A stretch of DNA of 64,000 nucleotides from the NCBI GenBank assembly GCA_016715865.1, contig JADJXM010000005.1:124001-188000 (forward strand), read 5' to 3'. The DNA is from Acidobacteriota bacterium (GTDB lineage: Bacteria > Acidobacteriota > Blastocatellia > RBC074). Of the stretch, positions 49,022 to 64,000 are shown one piece after another. The first letter of the stretch is position 1, and each line of letters starts with the position of its first letter. Under the pieces are notes generated by a model, which saw only the letters and a list, made by a program, of their open reading frames with translations, was not told the origin of the DNA and searched no databases. Position numbers and translations under genes: made by a program.

Positions 49022-50020
49022 ATGAAGAGTGCGCAAGATGAGCTGGAGATACAAGTCACTCGCGAGCATGCGCTGGAGCTGCTTCACGAGATGCTCCGCA
49101 TCCGCCGCCTCGAAGAGAAGGCCGCCGAGATGTACAGCCTCGGAAAGATCCGTGGATTTCTGCATCTCTATATTGGAGAAGAGGCGATCGCAGTTGGAGC
49201 TATACATGCGCTCGGGCCTGAGGATGCGATTGTCGCGACATATCGCGAGCATGGGCACGCGCTGGCCAGAGGCATATCGATGGATGCGATCATGGCCGAG
49301 ATGTTCGGCAAGGCCAACGGCTGCAGCCGTGGCCGCGGCGGATCGATGCATCTCTTCGATGCGTCACTGAGGTTTTATGGTGGGTACGCCATCGTCGGCG
49401 GAGGGCTCCCCATAGCCGTTGGGCTGGCCCTTGCAGACAAGATGCAGGGGCGCGACCGTATCACGGCCTGTTTCTTCGGCGACGGCGCAGTAGCCGAAGG
49501 CGAATTTCACGAATCTATGAATCTGGCTGCGTTGTGGGATCTTCCCGTCCTCTTCCTGTGCGAGAACAATTATTACGCCATGGGGACGGCGCTCGAACGT
49601 CATCAGTCGCAGACCGACATCGCATTCAAGGCGCGAGCCTATGCCGTCGGTTCTGAAACCGTCGATGGGATGGATGTTTTGGCCGTAGAAGCGGCTACAC
49701 GGCGCGCAGTCGATACCATCCGCCGGACAGGAAAGCCGTACCTGATCGAGTTCAAGACTTACCGTTTCCGTGCGCATTCGATGTATGACGCTGAGCTTTA
49801 CCGAACGAAGGAAGAAGTCGAGGCCTGGAAGGCGCGTGATCCGATCGCGGGTTTCACTGTTTATTTGCGGGACGCCGGCTGGCTTTCAGATGCCGATCTG
49901 GCCACAATTGAAACTGATGTTGCCGCTGAAGTCGAAGGCGCGGTTACGTTCGCCGAGGCAGGGCCGTGGGAGCCCGTCGAGGATCTGGCGAAGGATGTCT
50001 GCACTATTCCTGCCAGGTGA
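49022..50020 (+). CDS. pdhA: Pyruvate dehydrogenase E1 component, alpha subunit
   Basis: 332 aa. The thiamine diphosphate fold is clear: GDGAVAEGEFHESMNLAALWDLP followed by NNYYAMGT, and the upstream active-site region YREHGHALARG. The phosphorylation-loop region YRFRAHSMYD is typical of E1alpha. With the beta subunit it decarboxylates pyruvate (or acetoin; AcoA is a close relative) and transfers the acyl unit to lipoyl E2. The beta subunit starts seven bases after the stop, so they form an operon. Confidence 0.93.
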   Translation: MKSAQDELEIQVTREHALELLHEMLRIRRLEEKAAEMYSLGKIRGFLHLYIGEEAIAVGAIHALGPEDAIVATYREHGHALARGISMDAIMAEMFGKANGCSRGRGGSMHLFDASLRFYGGYAIVGGGLPIAVGLALADKMQGRDRITACFFGDGAVAEGEFHESMNLAALWDLPVLFLCENNYYAMGTALERHQSQTDIAFKARAYAVGSETVDGMDVLAVEAATRRAVDTIRRTGKPYLIEFKTYRFRAHSMYDAELYRTKEEVEAWKARDPIAGFTVYLRDAGWLSDADLATIETDVAAEVEGAVTFAEAGPWEPVEDLAKDVCTIPAR

Positions 50021-50026
50021 AAAATC

Positions 50027-51007
50027 ATGGGAACGAAAATTCAGACAACATACCGCGAAGCCGTCAAGGCCGCGCTCCGCGAAGCGCTTCAGAATGATCC
50101 GAAAGTTTTCCTCATGGGGGAGGACGTCGGGCGTTATGGTGGTCCGTATGCCTGCAGCAAAGGATTGCTCGAAGAGTTCGGGCCTGAGCGGATTCGTGAC
50201 ACTCCGCTGTCTGAATCGACATTCGTCGGTGCAGGGATCGGAGCTGCTCTCGGCGGCATGCGTCCGATTGTCGAAGTCATGACGGTCAATTTCAGCCTCT
50301 TGTCGCTCGATCAGGTAGTCAACAATGCGGCCACGCTGAGGCATATGTCCGGCGGTCAGTTCAGCGTACCTGTTGTGGTGCGGCTGGCGACCGGCGCCGG
50401 CCGTCAGCTTGCCGCCCAGCATTCACACACGCTCGAGGGCTGGTACGCGCATATTCCGGGAATCAAGGTCCTGACTCCGGCAACCGTCGATGATGCGCGC
50501 CGGATGCTCGGGGCCGCATTGCTTGAACCCGATCCGGTCTTCATCTTCGAACACGCCATGCTCTACCCGATGGAAGGTGAGATGGATGAAACGGCCGGTC
50601 CCGCGGATATCACGCGTGCCGTCGTTCGCCGTCCGGGCCGCGATGTCAGTCTCATAACTTACGGCGGTTCACTTGGTAAAACACTGCAGGCGGCCGAGGA
50701 GCTTGTCGCGGACGGGATCGAAGCCGAAGTGCTCGATCTGCGCGTTCTGCGTCCGCTCGATGTCGATTCGATCCTCGCCACGGTTGCAAAAACTCATCGC
50801 GCGGTGATCATAGACGAGTCCTGGCGAACGGGGAGCTTCGCCGCCGAGATCAGTGCGCAGATTATGGAACGCGGTTTCGATCATCTCGACTGCCCGGTCC
50901 AGCGCATCTGCAGCGAAGAGGTTCCGATCCCCTACCCGAAGCATCTCGAAGACGCGGCGCTGCCTCAACCATACAAAATCGTTGACGCCGTCAGGAGGAT
51001 GATCTAA
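50027..51007 (+). CDS. pdhB: Pyruvate dehydrogenase E1 component, beta subunit
   Basis: 326 aa. Family motifs: FLMGEDVGRYGGPYACSKGL, the DTPLSESTFVGAGIGAALGG block near the TPP site, and the C-terminal RVLRPLD region (LRVLRPLDVDSI). Partner of the alpha subunit in the E1 heterotetramer. The gap to the E2 gene is five bases. It could alternatively serve acetoin dehydrogenase; nothing here decides the substrate. Confidence 0.93.
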   Translation: MGTKIQTTYREAVKAALREALQNDPKVFLMGEDVGRYGGPYACSKGLLEEFGPERIRDTPLSESTFVGAGIGAALGGMRPIVEVMTVNFSLLSLDQVVNNAATLRHMSGGQFSVPVVVRLATGAGRQLAAQHSHTLEGWYAHIPGIKVLTPATVDDARRMLGAALLEPDPVFIFEHAMLYPMEGEMDETAGPADITRAVVRRPGRDVSLITYGGSLGKTLQAAEELVADGIEAEVLDLRVLRPLDVDSILATVAKTHRAVIIDESWRTGSFAAEISAQIMERGFDHLDCPVQRICSEEVPIPYPKHLEDAALPQPYKIVDAVRRMI

Positions 51008-51012
51008 CCGCT

Positions 51013-52149
51013 ATGGCTGAATTCGTCATGCCGGCACTCGGCGCCGATATGGAAGCAGGAACCCTCATCGCCTGGTTGAAGAACCCCGGCGATAAAGTTG
51101 CGCGCGGTGAGGTTATCGCCGAAATCGATACCGACAAGGGGGTCATCGAAGTCGAGTGCTTCACCACGGGAATAGTTGAACAACTGCTCATCAAACCCGG
51201 AGACAAAGTTCCCGTCGGCACCGTGTTGGCGATCATTCGTGAAGAGGGCGAAGCGGCAAAACCATCGCTGGAAGTTCCGATCGAAGAGCGGGTGATACGC
51301 GAAATGTCACGGAAGGTCGACGCTCCTCCGGTTGAACGTTTGAAAATTTCTCCATTGGCAAGAAAAACCGCCGATTCGCTCGGCATCGACCCGCGGACGA
51401 TTCTCGGAACTGGCCCTGGCGGACGCATCACGCAGGAGGATGTTGAAAGAACTGCCGCGACAAAGCCATCTGGAGATGGAAAAAAGGGAGAGCGAATCCG
51501 CCAGGCGATCGCCGTCGCAATGGAGAAGTCCAAGCGCGAAATCCCACACTACTATCTCGGCACAACAATCGATATGACAAACTGCATGAAGTGGCTCGCC
51601 GCCGAAAATCTGAATCGATCTGCCGAAGGTCGTTTGTTGTACGGCGTGATGCTGATCAAGGCTGTTGCCCTGGCCTTGAGACAGTTCCCGGAGCTGAACG
51701 GTTTCTGGCAGGACGGAAAGGCGGTCCAGAGCCCTGAGATCAACATCGGCCTGGCGATTTCGCTGCGCGGCGGGGGACTGGTCTCACCGGCAATTCATGA
51801 CGCAGACCAAAAGAGTCTGGATGAGCTGATGGAGGCTTTTCGTGATCTTGTCCAGCGTGCACGGAGCGGTCGACTGCGCAGCTCTGAGTTGTCTGACCCG
51901 ACGATCACCATCACCAGTCTCGGCGAACAGGGTGTCGAAACCGTCTTTGGAATCATCTATCCGCCCCAGGTCGCACTGGTCGGTTTCGGCAAGGTCGTCG
52001 AACGTCCATGGGCGGTCAACGGACTGCTTGGCGTTCATCAGGTGATGAATGCATCGTTGTCCGCAGATCACCGCGTCAGTGACGGTCATCGCGGCGGGCT
52101 TTTCCTTGCGTTGATCGACAGGCTGCTGCAGGAGCCGGCTTATCTGTAG
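51013..52149 (+). CDS. pdhC: Dihydrolipoamide acetyltransferase (E2)
   Basis: 378 aa. A single lipoyl domain (residues 1-80) has the lipoylated lysine in EIDTDKGVIEVE. A peripheral-subunit-binding domain (ISPLARKTADSLGIDPRTILGTG) sits around residues 112-145, and the catalytic domain ends with the DHRVSDG motif. It accepts the acetyl group from E1 and transfers it to CoA. The E3 (dihydrolipoamide dehydrogenase) gene is not in this operon and must be supplied from elsewhere. The stop is followed by a heptamer array. Confidence 0.93.
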   Translation: MAEFVMPALGADMEAGTLIAWLKNPGDKVARGEVIAEIDTDKGVIEVECFTTGIVEQLLIKPGDKVPVGTVLAIIREEGEAAKPSLEVPIEERVIREMSRKVDAPPVERLKISPLARKTADSLGIDPRTILGTGPGGRITQEDVERTAATKPSGDGKKGERIRQAIAVAMEKSKREIPHYYLGTTIDMTNCMKWLAAENLNRSAEGRLLYGVMLIKAVALALRQFPELNGFWQDGKAVQSPEINIGLAISLRGGGLVSPAIHDADQKSLDELMEAFRDLVQRARSGRLRSSELSDPTITITSLGEQGVETVFGIIYPPQVALVGFGKVVERPWAVNGLLGVHQVMNASLSADHRVSDGHRGGLFLALIDRLLQEPAYL

Positions 52150-52151
52150 TC

Positions 52152-52182
52152 AGTTGAAAGTTAAAAGTAAAAAGTAGAAAGT
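52152..52182 (+). repeat. AGTARAA heptamer array between pdhC and the ACP gene
   Basis: AGTTGAA, AGTTAAA, AGTAAAA, AGTAGAA plus AGT, starting three bases after the E2 stop codon and ending seven bases before the ACP ATG. Confidence 0.8.
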
Positions 52183-52189
52183 CAGAATC

Positions 52190-52441
52190 ATGGACAAGCA
52201 TGAAATCAGACAACTCGTGATCAGAAAGCTGACCGGCATCGCACCGGAAGTCGATCCGGTGCAGATCGTTCCGGATGTTGACCTGCGCGCACAGATCGAC
52301 CTGGATTCGATGGACTTTCTCAACTTCATCATTGCGCTGAGCAAGGACCTTAAAGTCGATATTCCCGAATCCCAGTATTCACGAATGGCGACGCTGGATG
52401 CCTGCGTAGATCATTTGAGCGGGTTGGTCAGTAAAAAGTAA
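52190..52441 (+). CDS. Acyl carrier protein-like protein
   Basis: 83 aa. A four-helix carrier fold with the phosphopantetheine serine in IDLDSMDFLNF (Ser43). It is not the canonical fatty-acid ACP (DSLD) but the DSMD/DSMDF variety found in accessory carriers. It lies directly behind the PDH E2 gene, a neighbourhood where carriers may accept acyl groups for lipoate or polyketide-type chemistry; this role is not proven. The final residues (SKK) and the stop codon come from a heptamer array, showing that the repeat has replaced the original C-terminus. Confidence 0.82.
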   Translation: MDKHEIRQLVIRKLTGIAPEVDPVQIVPDVDLRAQIDLDSMDFLNFIIALSKDLKVDIPESQYSRMATLDACVDHLSGLVSKK

Positions 52442-52459
52442 AAAGTAGAAAGTAGAAAG
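52430..52459 (+). repeat. AGTARAA heptamer array overlapping the ACP stop
   Basis: AGTAAAA x2, AGTAGAA x2 and AG. It encodes the last three residues and the TAA stop of the ACP gene and continues to 18 bases before the next ATG. Confidence 0.85.
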
Positions 52460-52477
52460 CAAATGGAGCACTGACGG

Positions 52478-54076
<1,599 letters not shown>

Positions 54077-54096
54077 ACATTGGTTACAGAACATTG

Positions 54097-54339
54097 AATA
54101 CTCTGTAACCTGAATTTTCTGGCATTTAAGTCCGGAAGAAATTAATCGCAAAGGCCGCAAAGGAGCAAAGATTTATTGGTGATATGATTATCCGGATTAT
54201 TGCCCACTGGATATAATTCGAACATTGATCTTCCATGTATACCATTGCGGCCTTTGCGATTAATTCTTTGCCCCTTTGCGGTCTTTGCGATTAATTAGTT
54301 CCGGATTTAAATGCCCGAAAATTTAGATTGCAGAGTATT
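54097..54339. repeat. Nonamer-array inverted element, copy D (longest)
   Basis: A 243-bp element with imperfect inverted ends of about 77 bp. The outer part reads AATACTCTG.AA.CT.AATTTTC, then GGCATTTAA.TCCGGAA, then AATTAATCGCAAAG.CCGCAAAGG. The interior repeats the core of copies B and C (ATCCGGATTATTGCCCACTGG and onward), with more changes. It occupies most of the 456-bp gap between the kinase/ATPase gene and the next Usp gene; the remainder (54340-54532) holds only an upstream region with no clear promoter. Confidence 0.88.
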
Positions 54340-54532
54340 GTGGATCCTGCGAAAAGTTACCCACCTGACTGAGAGAAAAGCCCCGAATCTCCCCAAATTG
54401 AATCATTAAAGTCCATATTTTGTTGAGCTTACGGCCGGTCATTCTTGGAACAATCCTTGCAGTTATGAATCTCAGGAAGGATCAACCTTCGTTTGAATCA
54501 GTAGAAATATTCAAATGTTCCGAGGAAGAGTC

Positions 54533-55453
54533 ATGAAAATACTGATAGCGACAGATGGATCGGATCAGGCGACTACGGCGCTGAAAAACGCCAGTCGAAT
54601 GCTCAAACGCGAGGATTTGCAGGTAGATCTGTTGTGTGTGGCGCCGCAACTCAGCCTGCCGCATGAGAAACGGGGCAAGAAACCGGCCAATCTCGATAAA
54701 TTGAAGAAAGATTACCTTGAGAAGATCGGTCGTGAAACCGACAAGATACTGAAGCAGGGGATAAAAGTGCTTGAAGCCGAGGGAGTTACCGCGCATGCGC
54801 GTTCGCTGATCGGATCACCGGCGTCGGTGATCATCAGCGAATCGGTTGGATACAACATGACGGTGGTCGGCGCTCACGACAAGTATCAGAGGACGAAACC
54901 GGGCCTCGGTCCGGTGGCCAGTCGCGTCGTCGCGCAAGCCGATGGAGCCGTTCTTGTGGCTCGCGATTTCGGATATGAACGGGCAATGCGCGTGCTGGTC
55001 GGAGTCGACGGGTCGCTGGCTTCAGAACATGCGATTCAGCTCATGGCACAGTATTTCAAGGTCGATTCGGCCGAGATTATGCTGATGCATGTGGTCGAAA
55101 CGCCATGGATGCAGATCGGACTTGAACGCGAGTGGTTCGATTATCCGGGAGGACTTTTCCGCCGGTCTGACCCGGGAGTGCAGGCCGATCAGGAGCTGCG
55201 CCTGGAATCAGAAGATGTCATTGAAATGGCGCGCCGCCAGTTGGAACGGTTTGGATTAGGCAGCGATTCGATGATCACCGAAGGCGATCCGTCACTCGAG
55301 TTGCTGAGCGAAGCCGAAAAGGGCGAATACGATCTGATCGTGCTCGGCGCGAGCGGCGGAACTGATCTGAAGCACAATATGCTCGGCAGCGTCTCGACCA
55401 GAATCGCTCAGAATGCGTCATGCTCGGTGCTGATCGTCAAATTAAACGAATAG
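54533..55453 (+). CDS. Tandem universal stress protein (UspA x2)
   Basis: 306 aa, intact. Domain 1 begins MKILIATDGSDQATTAL and domain 2 begins RVLVGVDGSLASEHAI, each with the Usp alpha/beta fold. The second domain has GASGGTDLKHNMLGSVSTRIAQNASCSVLIV, which includes an ATP-binding-type G-x2-G-x9-GS pattern; the first domain's equivalent (GAHDKYQRTKPGLGPVASR) is altered and may not bind nucleotide. It is the third Usp in the island and lies upstream of the hibernation-factor fusion. Confidence 0.92.
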   Translation: MKILIATDGSDQATTALKNASRMLKREDLQVDLLCVAPQLSLPHEKRGKKPANLDKLKKDYLEKIGRETDKILKQGIKVLEAEGVTAHARSLIGSPASVIISESVGYNMTVVGAHDKYQRTKPGLGPVASRVVAQADGAVLVARDFGYERAMRVLVGVDGSLASEHAIQLMAQYFKVDSAEIMLMHVVETPWMQIGLEREWFDYPGGLFRRSDPGVQADQELRLESEDVIEMARRQLERFGLGSDSMITEGDPSLELLSEAEKGEYDLIVLGASGGTDLKHNMLGSVSTRIAQNASCSVLIVKLNE

Positions 55454-55571
55454 ATCCTGCTCAAATCAGGCTGGAGAGAAGAGTAATTCGGCATTGGCGC
55501 CGGTGGGATCGAATTCGATATTTCGTGTGGTAATCATGGGATGATCATTATTAACCAGAAAGGTATACATC

Positions 55572-56171
55572 ATGGTACTACCAGTTCAGATAACCTTCCG
55601 CAATATGGAATCATCAGCTGCTGTCGAAGAGCGGATTCGCGAAGAGGCGGCAAAGCTCGATACTTTTTACGATCGAATTATGAGTTGCCGCGTGATGGTG
55701 GAAATCCCTCATCACCACCATCAGCGCGGAAATCTTTTTCATATTCGAATCGAAATCGGCGTGCCGGGAAAGGAGATCGTCATCAAGCAGGAACCCACTC
55801 TTCGAGCGAGCGTCCAGCTTGCAGATGAGGGGCGTGCGAGAAAGGATGTCGAAGTTCACGTCCCTCACAAGGATATATACGTGGCTATTCGTGACGCATT
55901 CAAAACCGCAAGCCGTGAATTGAAAGAGTATGCTCGCAGACATCGCGGTGAGGTCAAATCTCATGATGAAACGCCGGTGGCGCGCGTCGCCAGGATTTTT
56001 CCGGCCGAAGGGTATGGTTTCATCGAAACGGTTCTTGGCGAAGAGATCTATTTCCACAGAAACAGCCTGATCAATGCCGACTTTGAGAAACTGGCGGTTG
56101 GTACTGAGGTCGCTTTCGCTGAAGAACCGGGCGACAAGGGCCCGCAGGCCAGCACCGTCCGGATCCTGTAA
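55572..56171 (+). CDS. Ribosome-hibernation (HPF/RaiA) domain fused to a cold-shock domain
   Basis: 199 aa. Residues 1-110 match the HPF/RaiA fold (VQITFRNMESSAAVEERIREEAAKLD, then DEGRARKDVEVHVPHKDIYVAIRDAFKTA). Residues 130-199 form an S1-like cold-shock domain (ARVARIFPAEGYGFIETVLGEEIYFHRNSL). HPF proteins dimerise or silence ribosomes in starvation, and CSDs bind single-stranded RNA. The fusion is known in several phyla and would tie ribosome dormancy to RNA binding. A terminator separates it from the PFOR gene. Confidence 0.9.
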   Translation: MVLPVQITFRNMESSAAVEERIREEAAKLDTFYDRIMSCRVMVEIPHHHHQRGNLFHIRIEIGVPGKEIVIKQEPTLRASVQLADEGRARKDVEVHVPHKDIYVAIRDAFKTASRELKEYARRHRGEVKSHDETPVARVARIFPAEGYGFIETVLGEEIYFHRNSLINADFEKLAVGTEVAFAEEPGDKGPQASTVRIL

Positions 56172-56197
56172 GTCATGAGAAAGCTTGTAAAACTATG

Positions 56198-56223
56198 AGG
56201 GAGGTCGCAGCTGACCTCCCTTT
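56198..56223 (+). terminator. Terminator after the HPF-CSD gene
   Basis: Nine-base perfect stem AGGGAGGTC/GACCTCCCT with a six-base loop and a short T run, just before the nifJ ribosome site. Confidence 0.75.
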
Positions 56224-56239
56224 GATCCGAGGCAAATTA

Positions 56240-59835
<3,596 letters not shown>

Positions 59836-59869
59836 AACTGAAACAGGACAGTATGAACAGGAAACCGAT

Positions 59870-60872
<1,003 letters not shown>

Positions 60873-60903
60873 ACGACGTTTTCGTTTCGATCTTTGAATA
60901 CGA

Positions 60904-62181
60904 TTAATGAGGCAGCTTGTTGAACCTCTCGAATGCCGCTTTATCGAGATCTTCACGGTGGCCTGGGTGCGCGATTTCGATCAGTGCCCTGGCGCGCTGT
61001 TTGAGATTTTTTCCGTACAGATTGGCGATGCCGTATTCGGTCACGACGTAATGAACGTGAGCGCGTGTGGTGACGACGCCGGCCCCCTCCTTGAGGAAAG
61101 AAACGATGCGCGACTGGCCGCGCCCGGTTACCGAAGGCAGCGCGATGATCGGTTTTCCGCCTTCAGAGAGTGAGGCTCCGCGGATGAAGTCCATCTGGCC
61201 GCCGACGCCGGAATATAGATATGTCCCGATCGAATCGGCACAGACCTGCCCCGTGATATCGACCTCGATCGCGCTGTTGATGGCTGTCACTTTCTGATTT
61301 CGACGGATGACGTCGGTGTCGTTGACATAGGCGACATCGAGCATGACGACGAACGGGTTGTCGTCGACGAAATCATAAAGGCGGCGTGAGCCCATGGTAA
61401 AGCTGCTGACGATCTTGCCCGGATGAACACGCTTTTTCGCATTGGTGACGACGCCTTTTTCGACCAGATCGACAAGGCCGTCCGAAAACATCTCGGTATG
61501 CACTCCCAGATCCTTGTGATGCTCGAGCGCGGCAAGCACGGCATCAGGGATTGCACCGATCCCCATCTGCAAAGTGGCCCCGTCATCGATCAGGCTGGCG
61601 CAATTTCGTCCGATCGCCAACTCGATACCGCTCAGGTGAGATGGGTTGATTTCGGGCAGCGGGGTATTTACATCGATCGCGTAATTGATCCGGCTGAAGT
61701 GCAACAGTCCGTCACCATGTGTCCGGGGCATATTCGGATTGATTTGTGCAATGACATATTCAGATGTCTGGACTGCCGCGCAGGCGACGTCGACCGAAAC
61801 GCCCAGCGAGCAGAATCCATGCTTGTCTGGCGGCGATACCTGAATCATCGCGACATTGAGTGGCAGAATATTCCTGCGGAAAAGGGCCGGCACTTCGCTC
61901 AGAAAAACGGGAATATAGTCTGCTCCGCCCTCGGCTATCGCCGACCGGACGTTCGATCCGATGAATAGGACATTGGTTTTGAATGTGCCAGCGAACTCAC
62001 TCGCCGCATAGGGTGCGGGGCCTTCAGTGTGGAGGTGAACAATTTCGACATCCTTGAGCTCGTTCGCGCGCGCTGTCATGGCTGTGATCAATTGCTGCGG
62101 CGTGGCGGCAGCTCCGTGAACAAAGACACGGTCACCGGACTTGATGATCGCAACGGCATCTTCTGCTGTAACAATTTTCAT
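60904..62181 (-). CDS. Acetyl-CoA hydrolase / CoA-transferase (4-hydroxybutyrate CoA-transferase type)
   Basis: 425 aa from ATG 62181. A two-domain CoA-transferase fold: the VFVHGAAATPQQL start, VSPPDKHGFCSLG, then GATLQMGIGAIPDAV, a conserved HTEMFSDG stretch, and the C-terminal TTRAHVHYVVTEYGIANLYGK. Relatives transfer CoA between acetyl-CoA and acetate, butyrate or 4-hydroxybutyrate, or hydrolyse acetyl-CoA. With Acs, PDH and PFOR nearby it probably balances acetyl-CoA and acetate in fermentation. It is divergent from the formate ligase across 142 bp. Confidence 0.88.
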   Translation of the reverse strand: MKIVTAEDAVAIIKSGDRVFVHGAAATPQQLITAMTARANELKDVEIVHLHTEGPAPYAASEFAGTFKTNVLFIGSNVRSAIAEGGADYIPVFLSEVPALFRRNILPLNVAMIQVSPPDKHGFCSLGVSVDVACAAVQTSEYVIAQINPNMPRTHGDGLLHFSRINYAIDVNTPLPEINPSHLSGIELAIGRNCASLIDDGATLQMGIGAIPDAVLAALEHHKDLGVHTEMFSDGLVDLVEKGVVTNAKKRVHPGKIVSSFTMGSRRLYDFVDDNPFVVMLDVAYVNDTDVIRRNQKVTAINSAIEVDITGQVCADSIGTYLYSGVGGQMDFIRGASLSEGGKPIIALPSVTGRGQSRIVSFLKEGAGVVTTRAHVHYVVTEYGIANLYGKNLKQRARALIEIAHPGHREDLDKAAFERFNKLPH

Positions 62182-62323
62182 AGATGATTGAAGGATGATT
62201 TGAGGCACATACGTGAAGGCCAATCATCAACCAAATACAGTCTGTCTTCAAGGTTAACGCGAAAGCGAAGACCGATTTTCATTGAGCACTGAAGCGAAAC
62301 ACAGTGCGAGGAGAAGAATCATA

Positions 62324-63967
<1,644 letters not shown>

Positions 63968-63968
63968 A

Positions 63969-64000
63969 AGTGGAAAGTAAAAAGTAAAAAGTAGAAAGTA
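63969..64000 (+). repeat. AGTARAA heptamer array running off the window
   Basis: AGTGGAA, AGTAAAA x2, AGTAGAA and AGTA, starting one base after the fhs TAG stop codon and continuing past the window edge. Confidence 0.85.

Overview
Kind of organism. The window is moderately GC-rich, gene-dense bacterial DNA from a Gram-negative lineage. A secreted SpoIVB-type S55 peptidase, a secreted PPC-TPR-CHAT protein, a tandem M16 peptidase, a DUF3500 protein and a Tat-exported xylose-isomerase-like protein together look most like Acidobacteriota. That placement is inference; there is no rRNA or tRNA here to confirm it. PFOR, formate-THF ligase and CoA-transferase genes point to a fermentative or low-oxygen capacity. 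Five otherwise intact genes between 36.3 and 60.4 kb each carry one single-base frameshift, which suggests consensus errors in a metagenomic contig, although real decay is not excluded.

Layout, 1-35 kb. The window opens in a sigma54 activator coupled to an NtrY-like kinase, followed by a secreted TPR-CHAT protein. Then come prepilin peptidase, a GT4 glycosyltransferase with a CPBP protease, and a dead RAYT transposase fragment beside three REP sequences. A Tat-exported TIM-barrel protein and a small secreted protein with its own terminator follow. Next is a surface-sugar operon (GT2, rfbF, dehydratase), then uvrA, an RlmI-like methyltransferase and mobA. On the plus strand there follow an S55 peptidase, a beta-propeller protein and a small secreted protein. 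A proteostasis block (hsp20, clpB, grpE, groEL, a ClpC-like ATPase) spans 24.1-32.4 kb, followed by an M16 peptidase.

Layout, 35-64 kb. After an RHS fragment and a frameshifted aminotransferase comes a stress and central-carbon island. It holds three tandem universal stress proteins, a second Hsp20, a DUF883 protein, an AMP-ligase/ACP/PlsC fusion and a BCAM0308-family zinc protein. A 55-aa metallothionein lies immediately after the zinc protein. The island continues with an acetyl-CoA synthetase, pyruvate dehydrogenase E1alpha/E1beta/E2, a free ACP, an APH-like kinase/ATPase, a ribosome-hibernation/cold-shock fusion, PFOR with its DHOD-like partner, an acetyl-CoA hydrolase/CoA-transferase and formate-THF ligase. 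The content resembles the low-oxygen-activated (lxa) locus of Burkholderia cenocepacia: chaperones, Usp proteins and hibernation factor for survival, PDH/PFOR/Acs/CoA-transferase for acetyl-CoA handling without oxygen.

Non-coding structure. The most unusual feature is a set of intergenic elements built from short 7-9 nt tandem units, often as inverted pairs around a spacer. One family of about 160-240 bp occurs four times with a conserved core; two copies match at 88 of 89 core positions in opposite orientation. Heptamer arrays (AGTARAA and GGAAACT types) occur at least eight more times, often flush against start or stop codons and sometimes supplying the stop codon.
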